Assembly (NCBI RefSeq): GCF_001425865.1 | Contig: NZ_LMDS01000006.1 | Location: forward strand, 124,001-188,000 | Direction of reading: 5' to 3' | DNA length: 64,000 bases | DNA from: Rhizobacter sp. Root404 | GTDB lineage: Bacteria > Pseudomonadota > Gammaproteobacteria > Burkholderiales > Burkholderiaceae_C | Shown: positions 33,403 to 41,744 of the stretch, piece after piece | How the letters are laid out: every line of letters begins with the position of its first letter | Numbering within the stretch: the stretch's first letter is position 1 | The notes under the pieces: generated by a model | Told to the model about the DNA's origin: nothing | Database searches by the model: none | What the model saw: only the letters and a program-made list of their open reading frames with translations | Made by a program: the position numbers and the translations under genes

Positions 33403-36299
33403 GACTGGACTCGCGTGGTGGCTGGGGTGGACGGGGTGATGCCTTCTTGAACTTCGACCGTTTCGGACACGGTCTGCGAACCACGCTCGACCGGGAACGC
33501 CGCGCGCCCGGTCGCGGCCAGCGCGGCGCGCGCCGCGGTGGCCTCGGCGACGCGCCCGAGCGCCTCGTCGTTGAAGATGCGGAACCCCAGTTCCGGCCGG
33601 AAGCCGTGAATCTCCTTCACGTCGAGCGCCTGCATGAACTGCAGGATCTCGGCGCTGATCACTTGCCCCGGCACCAGGATCGGAAAGCCCGGCGGGTACG
33701 GGATCACGAACAGCGCCGACACCAGTTCACGTCCTCCCTTGATCGCTTGCGCCGCCTCGGCCATGCCGATGTACTCGCAGTTCTCGTCGTCGTACGACAG
33801 GAAGAACGCGCTGCGGATGTCGCCATCGCGCGTCTGCGCGCGGCCTTCCACGCTGCGCCCACGGAACGCGAAGTGGAAGCTGCTGAAGTCGGGCAGCGGC
33901 GGCTGCTCCTGCGTCAGCGAGCGCACCCGCTTGTCGTGGATGCGGCGCTCGATCGCGCTCATGTCGGCCACGCGCTTGTCCACATCGCGCGCGATCTTCA
34001 CCAGCACCTCCAGCAAGTACGCCACCGCCGACCGCGTGCTGCCGATGTTCGTCATGAACAGCACCGTGTTGCGCGAGGTCTTGTTGATCTGGATGCCGTA
34101 CTTGTCCATCAACTCCTTGTTCTTGAAGGTGTCGCCGTCCATGCCGGTCAGGCCGATGTAGAGCGTCGCGCGGGTCGGGTCCATCGCGAACTCGTCGGTG
34201 CGCCAGGCCTGCTCGAGGTTGTTCCAGCCGCTGTCGACGTTGTAGTAGGTCTCGACGCCCGACTCGCGGTACTGCGGCGGCACCAGGTCACCGACGCGCA
34301 TGAAGCGGAAGTACTTGCTCAGCAGCGGGTGGTTCAGCACCTGCTCGCGCAGCGTCATCGCCAGTTCGAGCTGGCGCTGCACGAGCTCGTAGCCTTCGAG
34401 CTCGACCTGGCGGCGGCCGACGTCGAGCGACGCGAGGATCTGGTAGTTCGGCGACGTGGACGTGTGGGTCATGTAGGCCTCGTGGAAGGCCTCTTCGGCC
34501 TTGTCCTTGAAGTCCTGATCCCACACGTGGATCATCGAGCCCTGGCGCAGCGCGGTCAGCGTCTTGTGCGTGGAGTGCGTGGCGTAGACGCGCACGCGGG
34601 CCTTCGCCGGGTCGGGCAGCAGGCGCGTGTTCAGCACCTTCTCGTCGTCGCCCCAGGCGGCATCGTCGAAGCCGGCCTTGAACTCCTCGTAGCGCTTCGC
34701 GTACGCCGGGTCGGCGAACAGGTCGGCCAGCTTCGCGGCGGTCGCCATGCCGGTGCGCTGGCGGTAGATCGGGTGGCAGCGCGCGAACGCGAACCAGGCT
34801 TCGTCCCACAGGAACACGAGGTCGGGCTTGATCGCCAGGCACTCCATCATCACGCGCTCGACGTCGTAGACCACGCCGTCGAAGGTGCAGTTGGTCAGCA
34901 GCACCATGCGCACGCGGTTCAGCGTGCCGGCCTTGCGGAAGTCGAGCAGCGTCTGCTTGATGTGGCGCACCGGCACCGCGCCGTACATCGAGTACTGGTC
35001 GAGCGGATACGAGTCGAGATAGGTCACCTGCGCGCCGGCCAGCACCATGCCGTAGTGGTGGCTCTTGTGGCAGTTGCGGTCGACCAGCACGATGTCGTCG
35101 GGCCGCACCAGCGCCTGCACCACGATCTTGTTGCAGGTGCTGGTGCCGTTGGTCGCGAAGTAGGTGCGCTTGGCGCCGAACGCGCGCGCCGCGTACTCCT
35201 GCGCCACCTTCAGCGGGCCCACCGGGTCGAGGAGCGAATCGAGGCCGCCCGAGGTGGCCGAGGTCTCGGCCATGAACAGGTTCATGCCGTAGAACTGCGC
35301 CAGATCGCCGATCCAGTTCGAGTTCATGATCGACTTGCCGCGCGCCAGCGGCAGCGCGTGGAACACGCCGGTCGGCTGCTTGGCGTACTCGCGCAGCGCG
35401 TTGAAGAAAGGCGTCTTGTGGCGCTCGCCGACGCCCTTCATGATCGAGCTGTAGAGCTCGATGTGGTCTTCCTCGCGGAAGAAGATGCGCTTGAAGATTT
35501 CACCGGCACGCGCGGCGATTTCTTCGACGTTCACGTCGGTCACCAGGTACAGATCGAGCTCGGGCCGCAGCTGCGCGATCTGCCGGCCGAGCAGCGGGCC
35601 GCGCTCCGATTCAGCGAGCTTCTCGATGCTGTTGTCCACGCCGTCGAGAAAGCGTCGCAGCATGTCGTTGTGGTACATCGAGCGGAACGGGAACCCGTGC
35701 CGGATCACGACGGCCTGCAGGTTGAAGTTGACCAGCGTCGCGATCAGCGCGTCCTCGAAGCTCGGCACGATCACCACATCGAACATGAAGTCGTCGTCGG
35801 GGTTGCGCTTGCTCTGCACGCGGCGGCGCAGCGCCTGCTCTTCACCGGCGCTCATCTCGTCGACGATCAGCACCTCGAAGTACGGCCGCGAGAGCTGCTT
35901 CTCGCGCTCGCTGTCGGTCTCGATCTGAGACGGCAGGTCGCCCTCGGCGTCGATCGCCGCCGACTCGTGGCGGTAGGTCTGCGCCGCCAGCATGCGGTGG
36001 ATGCGGCGCGCGGCCTGGTGCGCGCGGGCCAGCTCGCCACGCTCGATCCAGTTGCCGAGTTCGCCGAACACGCGGCCGCCTGGAAACGCCCAGTAGCTCT
36101 CGATCGGCGCGAGGATCGCGACGACCGATCGGACCCGCGCGAGCGTGGGCTCGAAGTCCGCGTGGTCGCGGGCGAGCGTCGCGAGGCGGCCGAGGTCGTC
36201 GACCAGCCCGATCCAGCCGTCGGCGCGCATCTCCCAGACGCTGCGGTGCCGGCTGAGCGAGTCGGCAGTGTGGCTGTTCGCCACGGTGGCTTCTGTCAT
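33399..36299 (-). CDS. Orn/Lys/Arg decarboxylase, long form
   Basis: This 966-residue PLP enzyme belongs to the large bacterial Orn/Lys/Arg decarboxylase family (fold type I). The PLP lysine is K579 in ATHSTHKTLTALRQGSMIHV, with FLWDEAWFAF before it as the cofactor block. A wing-like domain (LIVDEMSAGEEQALRRR) sits near residue 144. It is about 200 residues longer than E. coli LdcC or AdiA, mainly before the core. The start has a strong GGAGGTGA ribosome site five bases upstream. Which amino acid it uses cannot be read from sequence. It heads a coupled trio with the ATP-grasp and C45 genes, next to gabT-gabD and an amidase, so polyamine or GABA metabolism is likely. Confidence 0.9.
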   Translation of the reverse strand: MTEATVANSHTADSLSRHRSVWEMRADGWIGLVDDLGRLATLARDHADFEPTLARVRSVVAILAPIESYWAFPGGRVFGELGNWIERGELARAHQAARRIHRMLAAQTYRHESAAIDAEGDLPSQIETDSEREKQLSRPYFEVLIVDEMSAGEEQALRRRVQSKRNPDDDFMFDVVIVPSFEDALIATLVNFNLQAVVIRHGFPFRSMYHNDMLRRFLDGVDNSIEKLAESERGPLLGRQIAQLRPELDLYLVTDVNVEEIAARAGEIFKRIFFREEDHIELYSSIMKGVGERHKTPFFNALREYAKQPTGVFHALPLARGKSIMNSNWIGDLAQFYGMNLFMAETSATSGGLDSLLDPVGPLKVAQEYAARAFGAKRTYFATNGTSTCNKIVVQALVRPDDIVLVDRNCHKSHHYGMVLAGAQVTYLDSYPLDQYSMYGAVPVRHIKQTLLDFRKAGTLNRVRMVLLTNCTFDGVVYDVERVMMECLAIKPDLVFLWDEAWFAFARCHPIYRQRTGMATAAKLADLFADPAYAKRYEEFKAGFDDAAWGDDEKVLNTRLLPDPAKARVRVYATHSTHKTLTALRQGSMIHVWDQDFKDKAEEAFHEAYMTHTSTSPNYQILASLDVGRRQVELEGYELVQRQLELAMTLREQVLNHPLLSKYFRFMRVGDLVPPQYRESGVETYYNVDSGWNNLEQAWRTDEFAMDPTRATLYIGLTGMDGDTFKNKELMDKYGIQINKTSRNTVLFMTNIGSTRSAVAYLLEVLVKIARDVDKRVADMSAIERRIHDKRVRSLTQEQPPLPDFSSFHFAFRGRSVEGRAQTRDGDIRSAFFLSYDDENCEYIGMAEAAQAIKGGRELVSALFVIPYPPGFPILVPGQVISAEILQFMQALDVKEIHGFRPELGFRIFNDEALGRVAEATAARAALAATGRAAFPVERGSQTVSETVEVQEGITPSTPATTRVQS

Positions 36300-36381
36300 G
36301 TCACCTCCAATGAGCGCGGTGTTCGCGTGGAACCCGGCTTCGTGTTGTCGCCTGTCGGCTCGAGAAAGTATCAGGAAAGCA

Positions 36382-37257
36382 TCAGGTCGGCTTCGTCAGC
36401 GGGCCGAGTGTGTGCAGGAATGCCTCGGCCTCGCTGCCCTTGCGGTACACATCGAAATCGCAATCGCGGTCGCGGAAGCTCTTCAGCGGCTGGCCGAGGT
36501 TGCTGCGCAGCCCCTGCTCGCGCTCGCGGCGCACGAGCGCGAAGTCGACGGCGACCGGCACGATCTCGGCGCCGACCTGCGACTGGTGAATGATGTTGCC
36601 CGACGGGTCGCAGACGATCGAGCGGCCCACGCCGCCGTCCCCCACACCGTTGATGTCGAAGAAGTACACCTGGTTCGTCACCGCCGAGGCGCGCGCGATC
36701 GCCAGCTCCACGTCGCGGTCGATCGTGTCGGTCATCGTCGGGTGCAGGATCACCTCGGCGCCCATCGCGGCGAGCGTGCGCGTCGTCTCCGGGAACCACA
36801 TGTCGTAGCAGATCGAGACGCCGAAGCGACCGGCGCCCGGCACGTCGAACACGCAGAACTCGGTGCCGCCTTCCACGTCCTTTTCGTACGGACGGAACGG
36901 GAACAGCTTGCGGAAGCGCCGGATCACCACGCCCTGCGGGTTGATCACCGAGGTGGTGTTGTAGACCTTGCCGTCCGCCTGCTCGAACAGCGAACCCGGG
37001 ATCAGCCACAGCCCGGTTTCGCGCGCCAGCTCGCACAGGCGCTGCTCGGTCGGCCCGGGCAGCGGCTCGGCCTTCGAATGCTTCGGACCGAGGGCGGCCA
37101 GCTCGGAAAACAGCACCATCCGCACCCACGGAAAGCGCATGCGGATGTGGCGCATGTACGCGCCCATCTTGTCGACGTTGTCCTCGAACGCGGACACGCT
37201 CATCTGCACGCCGGCGACCCCGAAAGTGGCCGCGAACGTGCTCACGGGAACGCTCAC
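36382..37257 (-). CDS. Carbon-nitrogen hydrolase (nitrilase superfamily)
   Basis: This 291-residue protein has the nitrilase triad E52 (LFSELAALGP), K117 (RRFRKLFPF) and C150 (FGVSICYDMWFPE). It should hydrolyse an amide or carbamoyl bond; N-carbamoylputrescine amidase and omega-amidase are in the same family. The GTG at 37257 was chosen because it overlaps the gabD stop (GTGA), keeping the operon pattern; another GTG lies 12 bases in. It is followed after 82 bases by the decarboxylase, with a fresh strong ribosome site, so both transcript continuation and a second promoter are possible. A role in releasing GABA from a conjugated form is inferred from place. Confidence 0.87.
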   Translation of the reverse strand: MSVPVSTFAATFGVAGVQMSVSAFEDNVDKMGAYMRHIRMRFPWVRMVLFSELAALGPKHSKAEPLPGPTEQRLCELARETGLWLIPGSLFEQADGKVYNTTSVINPQGVVIRRFRKLFPFRPYEKDVEGGTEFCVFDVPGAGRFGVSICYDMWFPETTRTLAAMGAEVILHPTMTDTIDRDVELAIARASAVTNQVYFFDINGVGDGGVGRSIVCDPSGNIIHQSQVGAEIVPVAVDFALVRREREQGLRSNLGQPLKSFRDRDCDFDVYRKGSEAEAFLHTLGPLTKPT

Positions 37258-38714
37258 TTGTCCAGACCCCCGAGGCAGACGTACTTGACCTCGAGGAAGT
37301 CGTCGAGCCCGTACTTCGAGCCCTCGCGGCCCAGGCCCGATTGCTTGACGCCGCCGAACGGCGCCTCGGCCGTGGAGATCAAGCCGGTGTTGACGCCGAC
37401 GATGCCCGACTCGAGCTGTTCGGCGACGCGCATCACGCGGCCGATGTCGCGGCTGTAGAAGTACGCGGCCAGGCCGAACTCCGAGTCGTTGGCCAGCTCG
37501 ATGACCTCGGCCTCGGTGTCGAACGCGAAGATCGGCGCCAGCGGGCCGAAGGTCTCTTCCTTCGCGAACAGCATGTCGGACGTTGCGCCGCCGACCACCG
37601 TCGGCTCGAAGAACAGCCCGCCGAGCGCATGGCGCTTGCCGCCGGTCAGCACCTCGCCGCCCTTGGCGCGGGCGTCGGCGATGTGCTCCTCGATCTTCGC
37701 GACCGCCTTGGCGTCGATCAGCGGGCCCTGGTTGACGCCGGCGTCGACGCCGTTGCCGACCTTGAGCGCCTTGACCTTCGCGACCAGTTTGTCGGTGAAG
37801 GCCTGCAGCACGCCGCGCTGCACATACAGCCGGTTCGCGCAGACGCAGGTCTGGCCGGTGTTGCGGTACTTGCTGACCATCGCGCCGTCGACCGCCGCAT
37901 CGATGTCGGCATCGTCGAACACGATGAACGGTGCGTTGCCGCCGAGTTCGAGCGAGAGCTTCTTGATCGTGTCGGCGCTCTGCCGCATCAGCGTGCGGCC
38001 GACTTCGGTCGAGCCGGTGAAGGTCAGCTTGCGCACGATCGGCGAGCGCGTCATCTCGCCGCCGATCTTCGAGGCCGAGCCGGTCAGCACCGCCAGCAGG
38101 CCCTTGGGCACGCCGGCGCGCTCGGCGAGTTCGGCGAATGCCAGCGCCGAGAACGGCGTCTGCGTCGCGGGCTTGACGACCATCGAGCAGCCCGCCGCCA
38201 GCGCCGGGCCGGCCTTGCGGGTCAGCATCGCGGTCGGGAAGTTCCACGGCGTGATCGCCGCGGTCGTGCCCACCGGCTGCTTCAGCGCGAGGATGCGCTT
38301 GTCGTTCGAGGTGGCGGGGATCGTGTCGCCGTAGACGCGGCGCGCCTCGTCGGCGAACCACTCGATGAACGACGCGGCGTAGGCGATCTCGCCCTTGGCC
38401 TCGGCCAGCGGCTTGCCCTGCTCGCTGGTCATGATCAGCGCGAGGTCGTCGGTGTTCGCGAGCATCAGGTCGTTGAGCTTGCGCAGGATCGCCGAGCGCT
38501 CCTTCGCGGGCACATTGCGCCACTGCTTCTGCGCCTTGTCGGCGGCCTCGATGGCGCGCACGGTCTCGGCCGTGCCGCACATCGGCACGGTGCCGAGCTG
38601 CTCGCCGGTCGCGGGGTTGGTCACGGCCACGGTCTCGCCGCTGTCGGCATCGATCCATTGGCCGGCCACGTAGGCCCGTTGCTTGAACAGGCTGGGATCC
38701 TTCAACTTCAACAT
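37254..38714 (-). CDS. gabD: Succinate-semialdehyde dehydrogenase
   Basis: This 486-residue enzyme oxidises succinate semialdehyde to succinate with NAD(P). Family motifs are complete: FAAITPWNFP-like ITPWNFPTAML near residue 151, FTGSTEVGR near 233, the base in LELGGNAPFIVF near 256, catalytic C290 in NTGQTCVCANR, and the terminal GLGREGSKYGLDDFLEVKY, a GabD hallmark. A second cysteine at 292 matches the redox switch loop of E. coli GabD. It lies 10 bases after gabT and overlaps the amidase start, so gabT-gabD-amidase form one operon. Expression is probably driven by the divergent GabR-like activator. Confidence 0.95.
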   Translation of the reverse strand: MLKLKDPSLFKQRAYVAGQWIDADSGETVAVTNPATGEQLGTVPMCGTAETVRAIEAADKAQKQWRNVPAKERSAILRKLNDLMLANTDDLALIMTSEQGKPLAEAKGEIAYAASFIEWFADEARRVYGDTIPATSNDKRILALKQPVGTTAAITPWNFPTAMLTRKAGPALAAGCSMVVKPATQTPFSALAFAELAERAGVPKGLLAVLTGSASKIGGEMTRSPIVRKLTFTGSTEVGRTLMRQSADTIKKLSLELGGNAPFIVFDDADIDAAVDGAMVSKYRNTGQTCVCANRLYVQRGVLQAFTDKLVAKVKALKVGNGVDAGVNQGPLIDAKAVAKIEEHIADARAKGGEVLTGGKRHALGGLFFEPTVVGGATSDMLFAKEETFGPLAPIFAFDTEAEVIELANDSEFGLAAYFYSRDIGRVMRVAEQLESGIVGVNTGLISTAEAPFGGVKQSGLGREGSKYGLDDFLEVKYVCLGGLDK

Positions 38715-38724
38715 GGGCTGCTCC

Positions 38725-40044
38725 TTAAGCGGTCATCGCTGTCGTGAGGATAGCCAGACCTTCGTCCAACACCGCGTCCTGGATCGTCAGCGGGAACAGG
38801 AAGCGCACGACGTTGCCGTACACGCCGCAGGTCAGCAGCAGCAGGCCGGCCGCTTGCGCGCGGGTGACGATGGTCTTGGTGAACTCCGGGTCCGGGGTGC
38901 CGTCCGCCTTCGCGAACTCGACCGCGACCATCGCGCCGAGGCCGCGCACGTCGGCGATGCCCGGCACCTTGGCGCGCAGCGCGTTCAGGTGGGCCTTCAG
39001 CTTGTCCCCTAGCACCGCGGCGCGGGCGCAGAGCTGTTCGTCCTCGATCACGTCGAGCACCGCATGAGCGCTCGCGATCGCCAGCGCGTTCGCGGCGTAG
39101 GTGCCGCCCAGGCCGCCGGGGGCCGGTGCGTCCATGATCTCGGCGCGGCCGCACACGGCCGACAGCGGAACGCCGCCGGCCAGGCTCTTGGCCATGGTCA
39201 TGATGTCGGGCAGCACATCGTGGTGTTGCATCGCGAACATCTTGCCGGTGCGCGCGAAACCGGTCTGGATTTCGTCGCAGATCAGCACGATGCCGTGCTG
39301 GTCGCAGATGCCGCGCAGCGCGCGCATCAGCTCGGCGGGCATCACGTAGAAGCCCCCCTCGCCCTGGATCGGCTCGAGGATGATCGCGGCGACCTGGGTC
39401 GGCTCGATGTCGGACTTGAACAGGTTCTGGATCGCCTTCAGCGTGTCGTCGACCGAGACGCCGTGCAGCGCCATCGGCGCCGGCACATGGAAGATGCTGC
39501 CCGGGAACGGCCCGAAGCCGATCTTGTACGGCGCGACCTTGCCGGTCAGCGCCATGCCCATGTAGGTGCGGCCGTGGAACGCGCCGGTCAGCGCGATCAC
39601 GCCGGGGCGCCGGGTGTGGGCGCGGGCGATCTTGATCGCGTTCTCGACCGCCTCGACACCGGTCGTGAAGAACGCGGTCTTCTTGGCGTGCGTGCCCGGG
39701 GTGAGCTTGTTCAGGCGCTCAGCCAGGCGCACCACGCTCTCATAAGGCACGACCTGGTAGGCGGTGTGCGTGAAGTGATCGAGCTGGGTGCGGATCGCCT
39801 CGACGATGCGCGGGTGGCGGTGGCCGGTGTTCAGCACCGCGATGCCCGAGCCGAAGTCGATGTAACGCTTGCCTTCGACATCCCACAGCTCCGAGTTCAG
39901 CGCGCGCTCGGCATAGATGTTGAAGCCGATGCCCACGCCGCGCGGGGTGGCCGCGACGCGGCGCGCGTCGATCTCGGCGTTCGTGAGGGCCTTGCTGGCG
40001 GCCGCCTGGAGGCGGGCGGATTCGGTCTGGGTGGTGGTGTTCAT
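38725..40044 (-). CDS. gabT: 4-aminobutyrate aminotransferase
   Basis: This 439-residue class III aminotransferase moves the amino group of GABA to 2-oxoglutarate and gives succinate semialdehyde. Motifs: NTGHRHPRIVEA near residue 72, FFTTGVEAVENAIKIAR near 125, LICDEIQTGFARTGKMFA near 253, and the PLP lysine in TMAKSLAGGVP near 283. It also resembles PuuE and may accept 5-aminovalerate. It is the first gene of the minus-strand operon and is divergent from a GabR-like regulator, with 115 bases between them holding repeated GAACCAAT words. Confidence 0.94.
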   Translation of the reverse strand: MNTTTQTESARLQAAASKALTNAEIDARRVAATPRGVGIGFNIYAERALNSELWDVEGKRYIDFGSGIAVLNTGHRHPRIVEAIRTQLDHFTHTAYQVVPYESVVRLAERLNKLTPGTHAKKTAFFTTGVEAVENAIKIARAHTRRPGVIALTGAFHGRTYMGMALTGKVAPYKIGFGPFPGSIFHVPAPMALHGVSVDDTLKAIQNLFKSDIEPTQVAAIILEPIQGEGGFYVMPAELMRALRGICDQHGIVLICDEIQTGFARTGKMFAMQHHDVLPDIMTMAKSLAGGVPLSAVCGRAEIMDAPAPGGLGGTYAANALAIASAHAVLDVIEDEQLCARAAVLGDKLKAHLNALRAKVPGIADVRGLGAMVAVEFAKADGTPDPEFTKTIVTRAQAAGLLLLTCGVYGNVVRFLFPLTIQDAVLDEGLAILTTAMTA

Positions 40045-40121
40045 GGGGCCTCCGGACGGGCACGCACGGGGCCCGAAAAGATGGGTTCAAAGCGCGAGTC
40101 TAGGTCGGCCTTGGCCCTATG

Positions 40122-40156
40122 ATTGGAACCAATCTTGGCCATTTCATAGAACCAAT
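40122..40156. promoter_or_regulatory. Probable MocR/GabR operator between gabT and its regulator
   Basis: GAACCAAT occurs at 40126-40133 and at 40149-40156, a direct repeat with a 23-base step. The first copy is also the right half of ATTGGAACCAAT, whose arms ATTGG and CCAAT are inverted. MocR/GabR regulators usually bind two direct repeats, sometimes with an inverted half, upstream of the divergent target and themselves. The second copy ends four bases before the regulator's ATG, so self-repression is plausible. The repeats are seen directly; the binding protein is inferred. Confidence 0.6.
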
Positions 40157-40159
40157 GCG

Positions 40160-41674
40160 ATGAGTTTTGCATCCGCCCATGCCGCCACGCCGAAGCGGCC
40201 CCAGGCCGCGGCGCTGCCTGACTTCGTGCTCCGCCAGTTCGATCCGCGGAGCACCGAGCACGACCACCGGCAGCTGTACCGGATCCTTCAGTCCGGCATC
40301 CGCGAGGCGGTGCTGTCGGCCGGATCGAAGTTACCGCCCACTCGCGCGTTGGCTCAGGCCCTGGGCATCGCTCGCAACACGGTCGTTCATGTCTACGAGC
40401 AGCTGGCGCTCGAAGGTTACGTCCAGGCGGGGGTCGGGCGCGGCACCTTCGTGGCCGCCGTCGGACCGCGGCTGGTCGAGCGCGGGAGCACGCCTTCCGC
40501 CGCGACCTTGCCGACGCGGCAGGCCGCGTTGTCGCAGCGCGGCGGCAGGCTCGTCGCCGACGCCAGCGCCGCTCGGCTGCAATGGGGGGCGTTCACGCCC
40601 GGCGTGCCGGAGGTCCGGATGTTCCCGTCGCCGGTCTGGACTCGCCTGCAGGCCAAGGTCTGGCGCAGCGCGACCCCGCATCACCTCACCTACGCCACCG
40701 GCGCCGGCGATCCCGGCCTGCGCGCGGCGGTCGCCGAGTACCTGCAGGGCACACGCGGCGTCAGCTGCACGGCCGAGCAGGTCGTGATCACCAGCGGCAC
40801 CCAGCAGTCGCTCCACCTGATCGCGCAACTCCTCGCCGACCCCGGCGACGCGGTCTGGCTGGAGGACCCGGGCTACTGGGGGGCGCGCAGCGTGTTCCGC
40901 GCGCTCGGGCTCAAGCTGGTGCCGGTGCAAGTCGATGCCGAGGGCCTCGCGCCCGACCCCGAGCACCTGCGCGAGCCGCCGCGCGCGATGTTCGTTTCGC
41001 CGTCACACCAGTACCCGACCGGCGCGCTGATGAGCCACGGCCGCCGCCGCCAGCTGCTCGACTACGCGGCGGTGCACGGCGTGTGGGTGGTCGAGGACGA
41101 CTACGACAGCGAATTCCGCTACGGCGCGCGCCCGCTGCCCGCGCTGCAGGGCCTGGACGAACACGGCCGCGTGATCTACCTCGGCACGTTCTCGAAGACG
41201 CTGTTCCCGGCCATGCGCCTGGCCTACCTGGTGCTGCCGCCCGAGCTGGTCGACCCCTTCGCGCGCGCGCTGAACGAACTCTTCCGCGAAGGCCAGACGC
41301 TGCAGCAGGCCGTGCTCGCGCGCTTCCTGGCCGAGGGCCACTACGCCAGCCACATCCGCAAGATGCGCGCGGTCTACAGCGCCCGCCACGACGCGCTGAT
41401 CGACGCGATCGGCCGCCACTTCGGCAGCGCGCTGCCGGTGATCGGCGGCGATGCGGGGCTGCACCTGGTGCTCGGCCTGCCGGACCCCCTCGACGACCAT
41501 GCCGTCGTGCAGCAGGTGCTGCGCGCGGGCGTCGCGACCCGGCCGCTGTCGCTGTATTCGATGCGCCGGCCCGCGCCGGCGAAGGGGCTGCTGCTCGGCT
41601 ACGGCGCGGTGCGCGAGGAAGAGATCGCGACGAACTTCGCGCTGCTGGCGCGGGCGGTGCAGGGGTTCCTGTGA
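40160..41674 (+). CDS. gabR: MocR family regulator, GabR/PdxR type
   Basis: This 504-residue regulator joins a GntR-type winged helix (about residues 30-100, SKLPPTRALAQALGIARNTVVHVY) to an aminotransferase-like domain (about 130-500). The PLP lysine is in YLGTFSKTLFPAMRLAY near residue 350. GabR of Bacillus binds PLP and GABA and activates gabT-gabD while repressing itself. The divergent gabT-gabD operon here makes that role likely, though MocR proteins also control pyridoxal synthesis (PdxR) and no pdx gene is near. The ATG at 40160 starts the domain correctly. No clear ribosome site is seen before it. Confidence 0.85.
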   Translation: MSFASAHAATPKRPQAAALPDFVLRQFDPRSTEHDHRQLYRILQSGIREAVLSAGSKLPPTRALAQALGIARNTVVHVYEQLALEGYVQAGVGRGTFVAAVGPRLVERGSTPSAATLPTRQAALSQRGGRLVADASAARLQWGAFTPGVPEVRMFPSPVWTRLQAKVWRSATPHHLTYATGAGDPGLRAAVAEYLQGTRGVSCTAEQVVITSGTQQSLHLIAQLLADPGDAVWLEDPGYWGARSVFRALGLKLVPVQVDAEGLAPDPEHLREPPRAMFVSPSHQYPTGALMSHGRRRQLLDYAAVHGVWVVEDDYDSEFRYGARPLPALQGLDEHGRVIYLGTFSKTLFPAMRLAYLVLPPELVDPFARALNELFREGQTLQQAVLARFLAEGHYASHIRKMRAVYSARHDALIDAIGRHFGSALPVIGGDAGLHLVLGLPDPLDDHAVVQQVLRAGVATRPLSLYSMRRPAPAKGLLLGYGAVREEEIATNFALLARAVQGFL

Positions 41675-41744
41675 AGGGCCGCATCGCCAACGAATTGGCG
41701 CACGCCCGCTACGATCAGCGTCGCCTCCACTCGAATCACTCCGC

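Noticed and set aside
33447..36593. A 1048-codon open frame on the plus strand opposite the decarboxylase
   Set aside because: It is arginine-, histidine- and valine-rich, matches no family, and lies exactly across the decarboxylase gene, which has intact PLP motifs. High G+C DNA leaves such opposite frames open by chance.
40081..40090. GGGTTCAA as a tRNA TPsiC arm or third MocR repeat
   Set aside because: No tRNA stem surrounds it, and it differs from GAACCAAT at too many positions.
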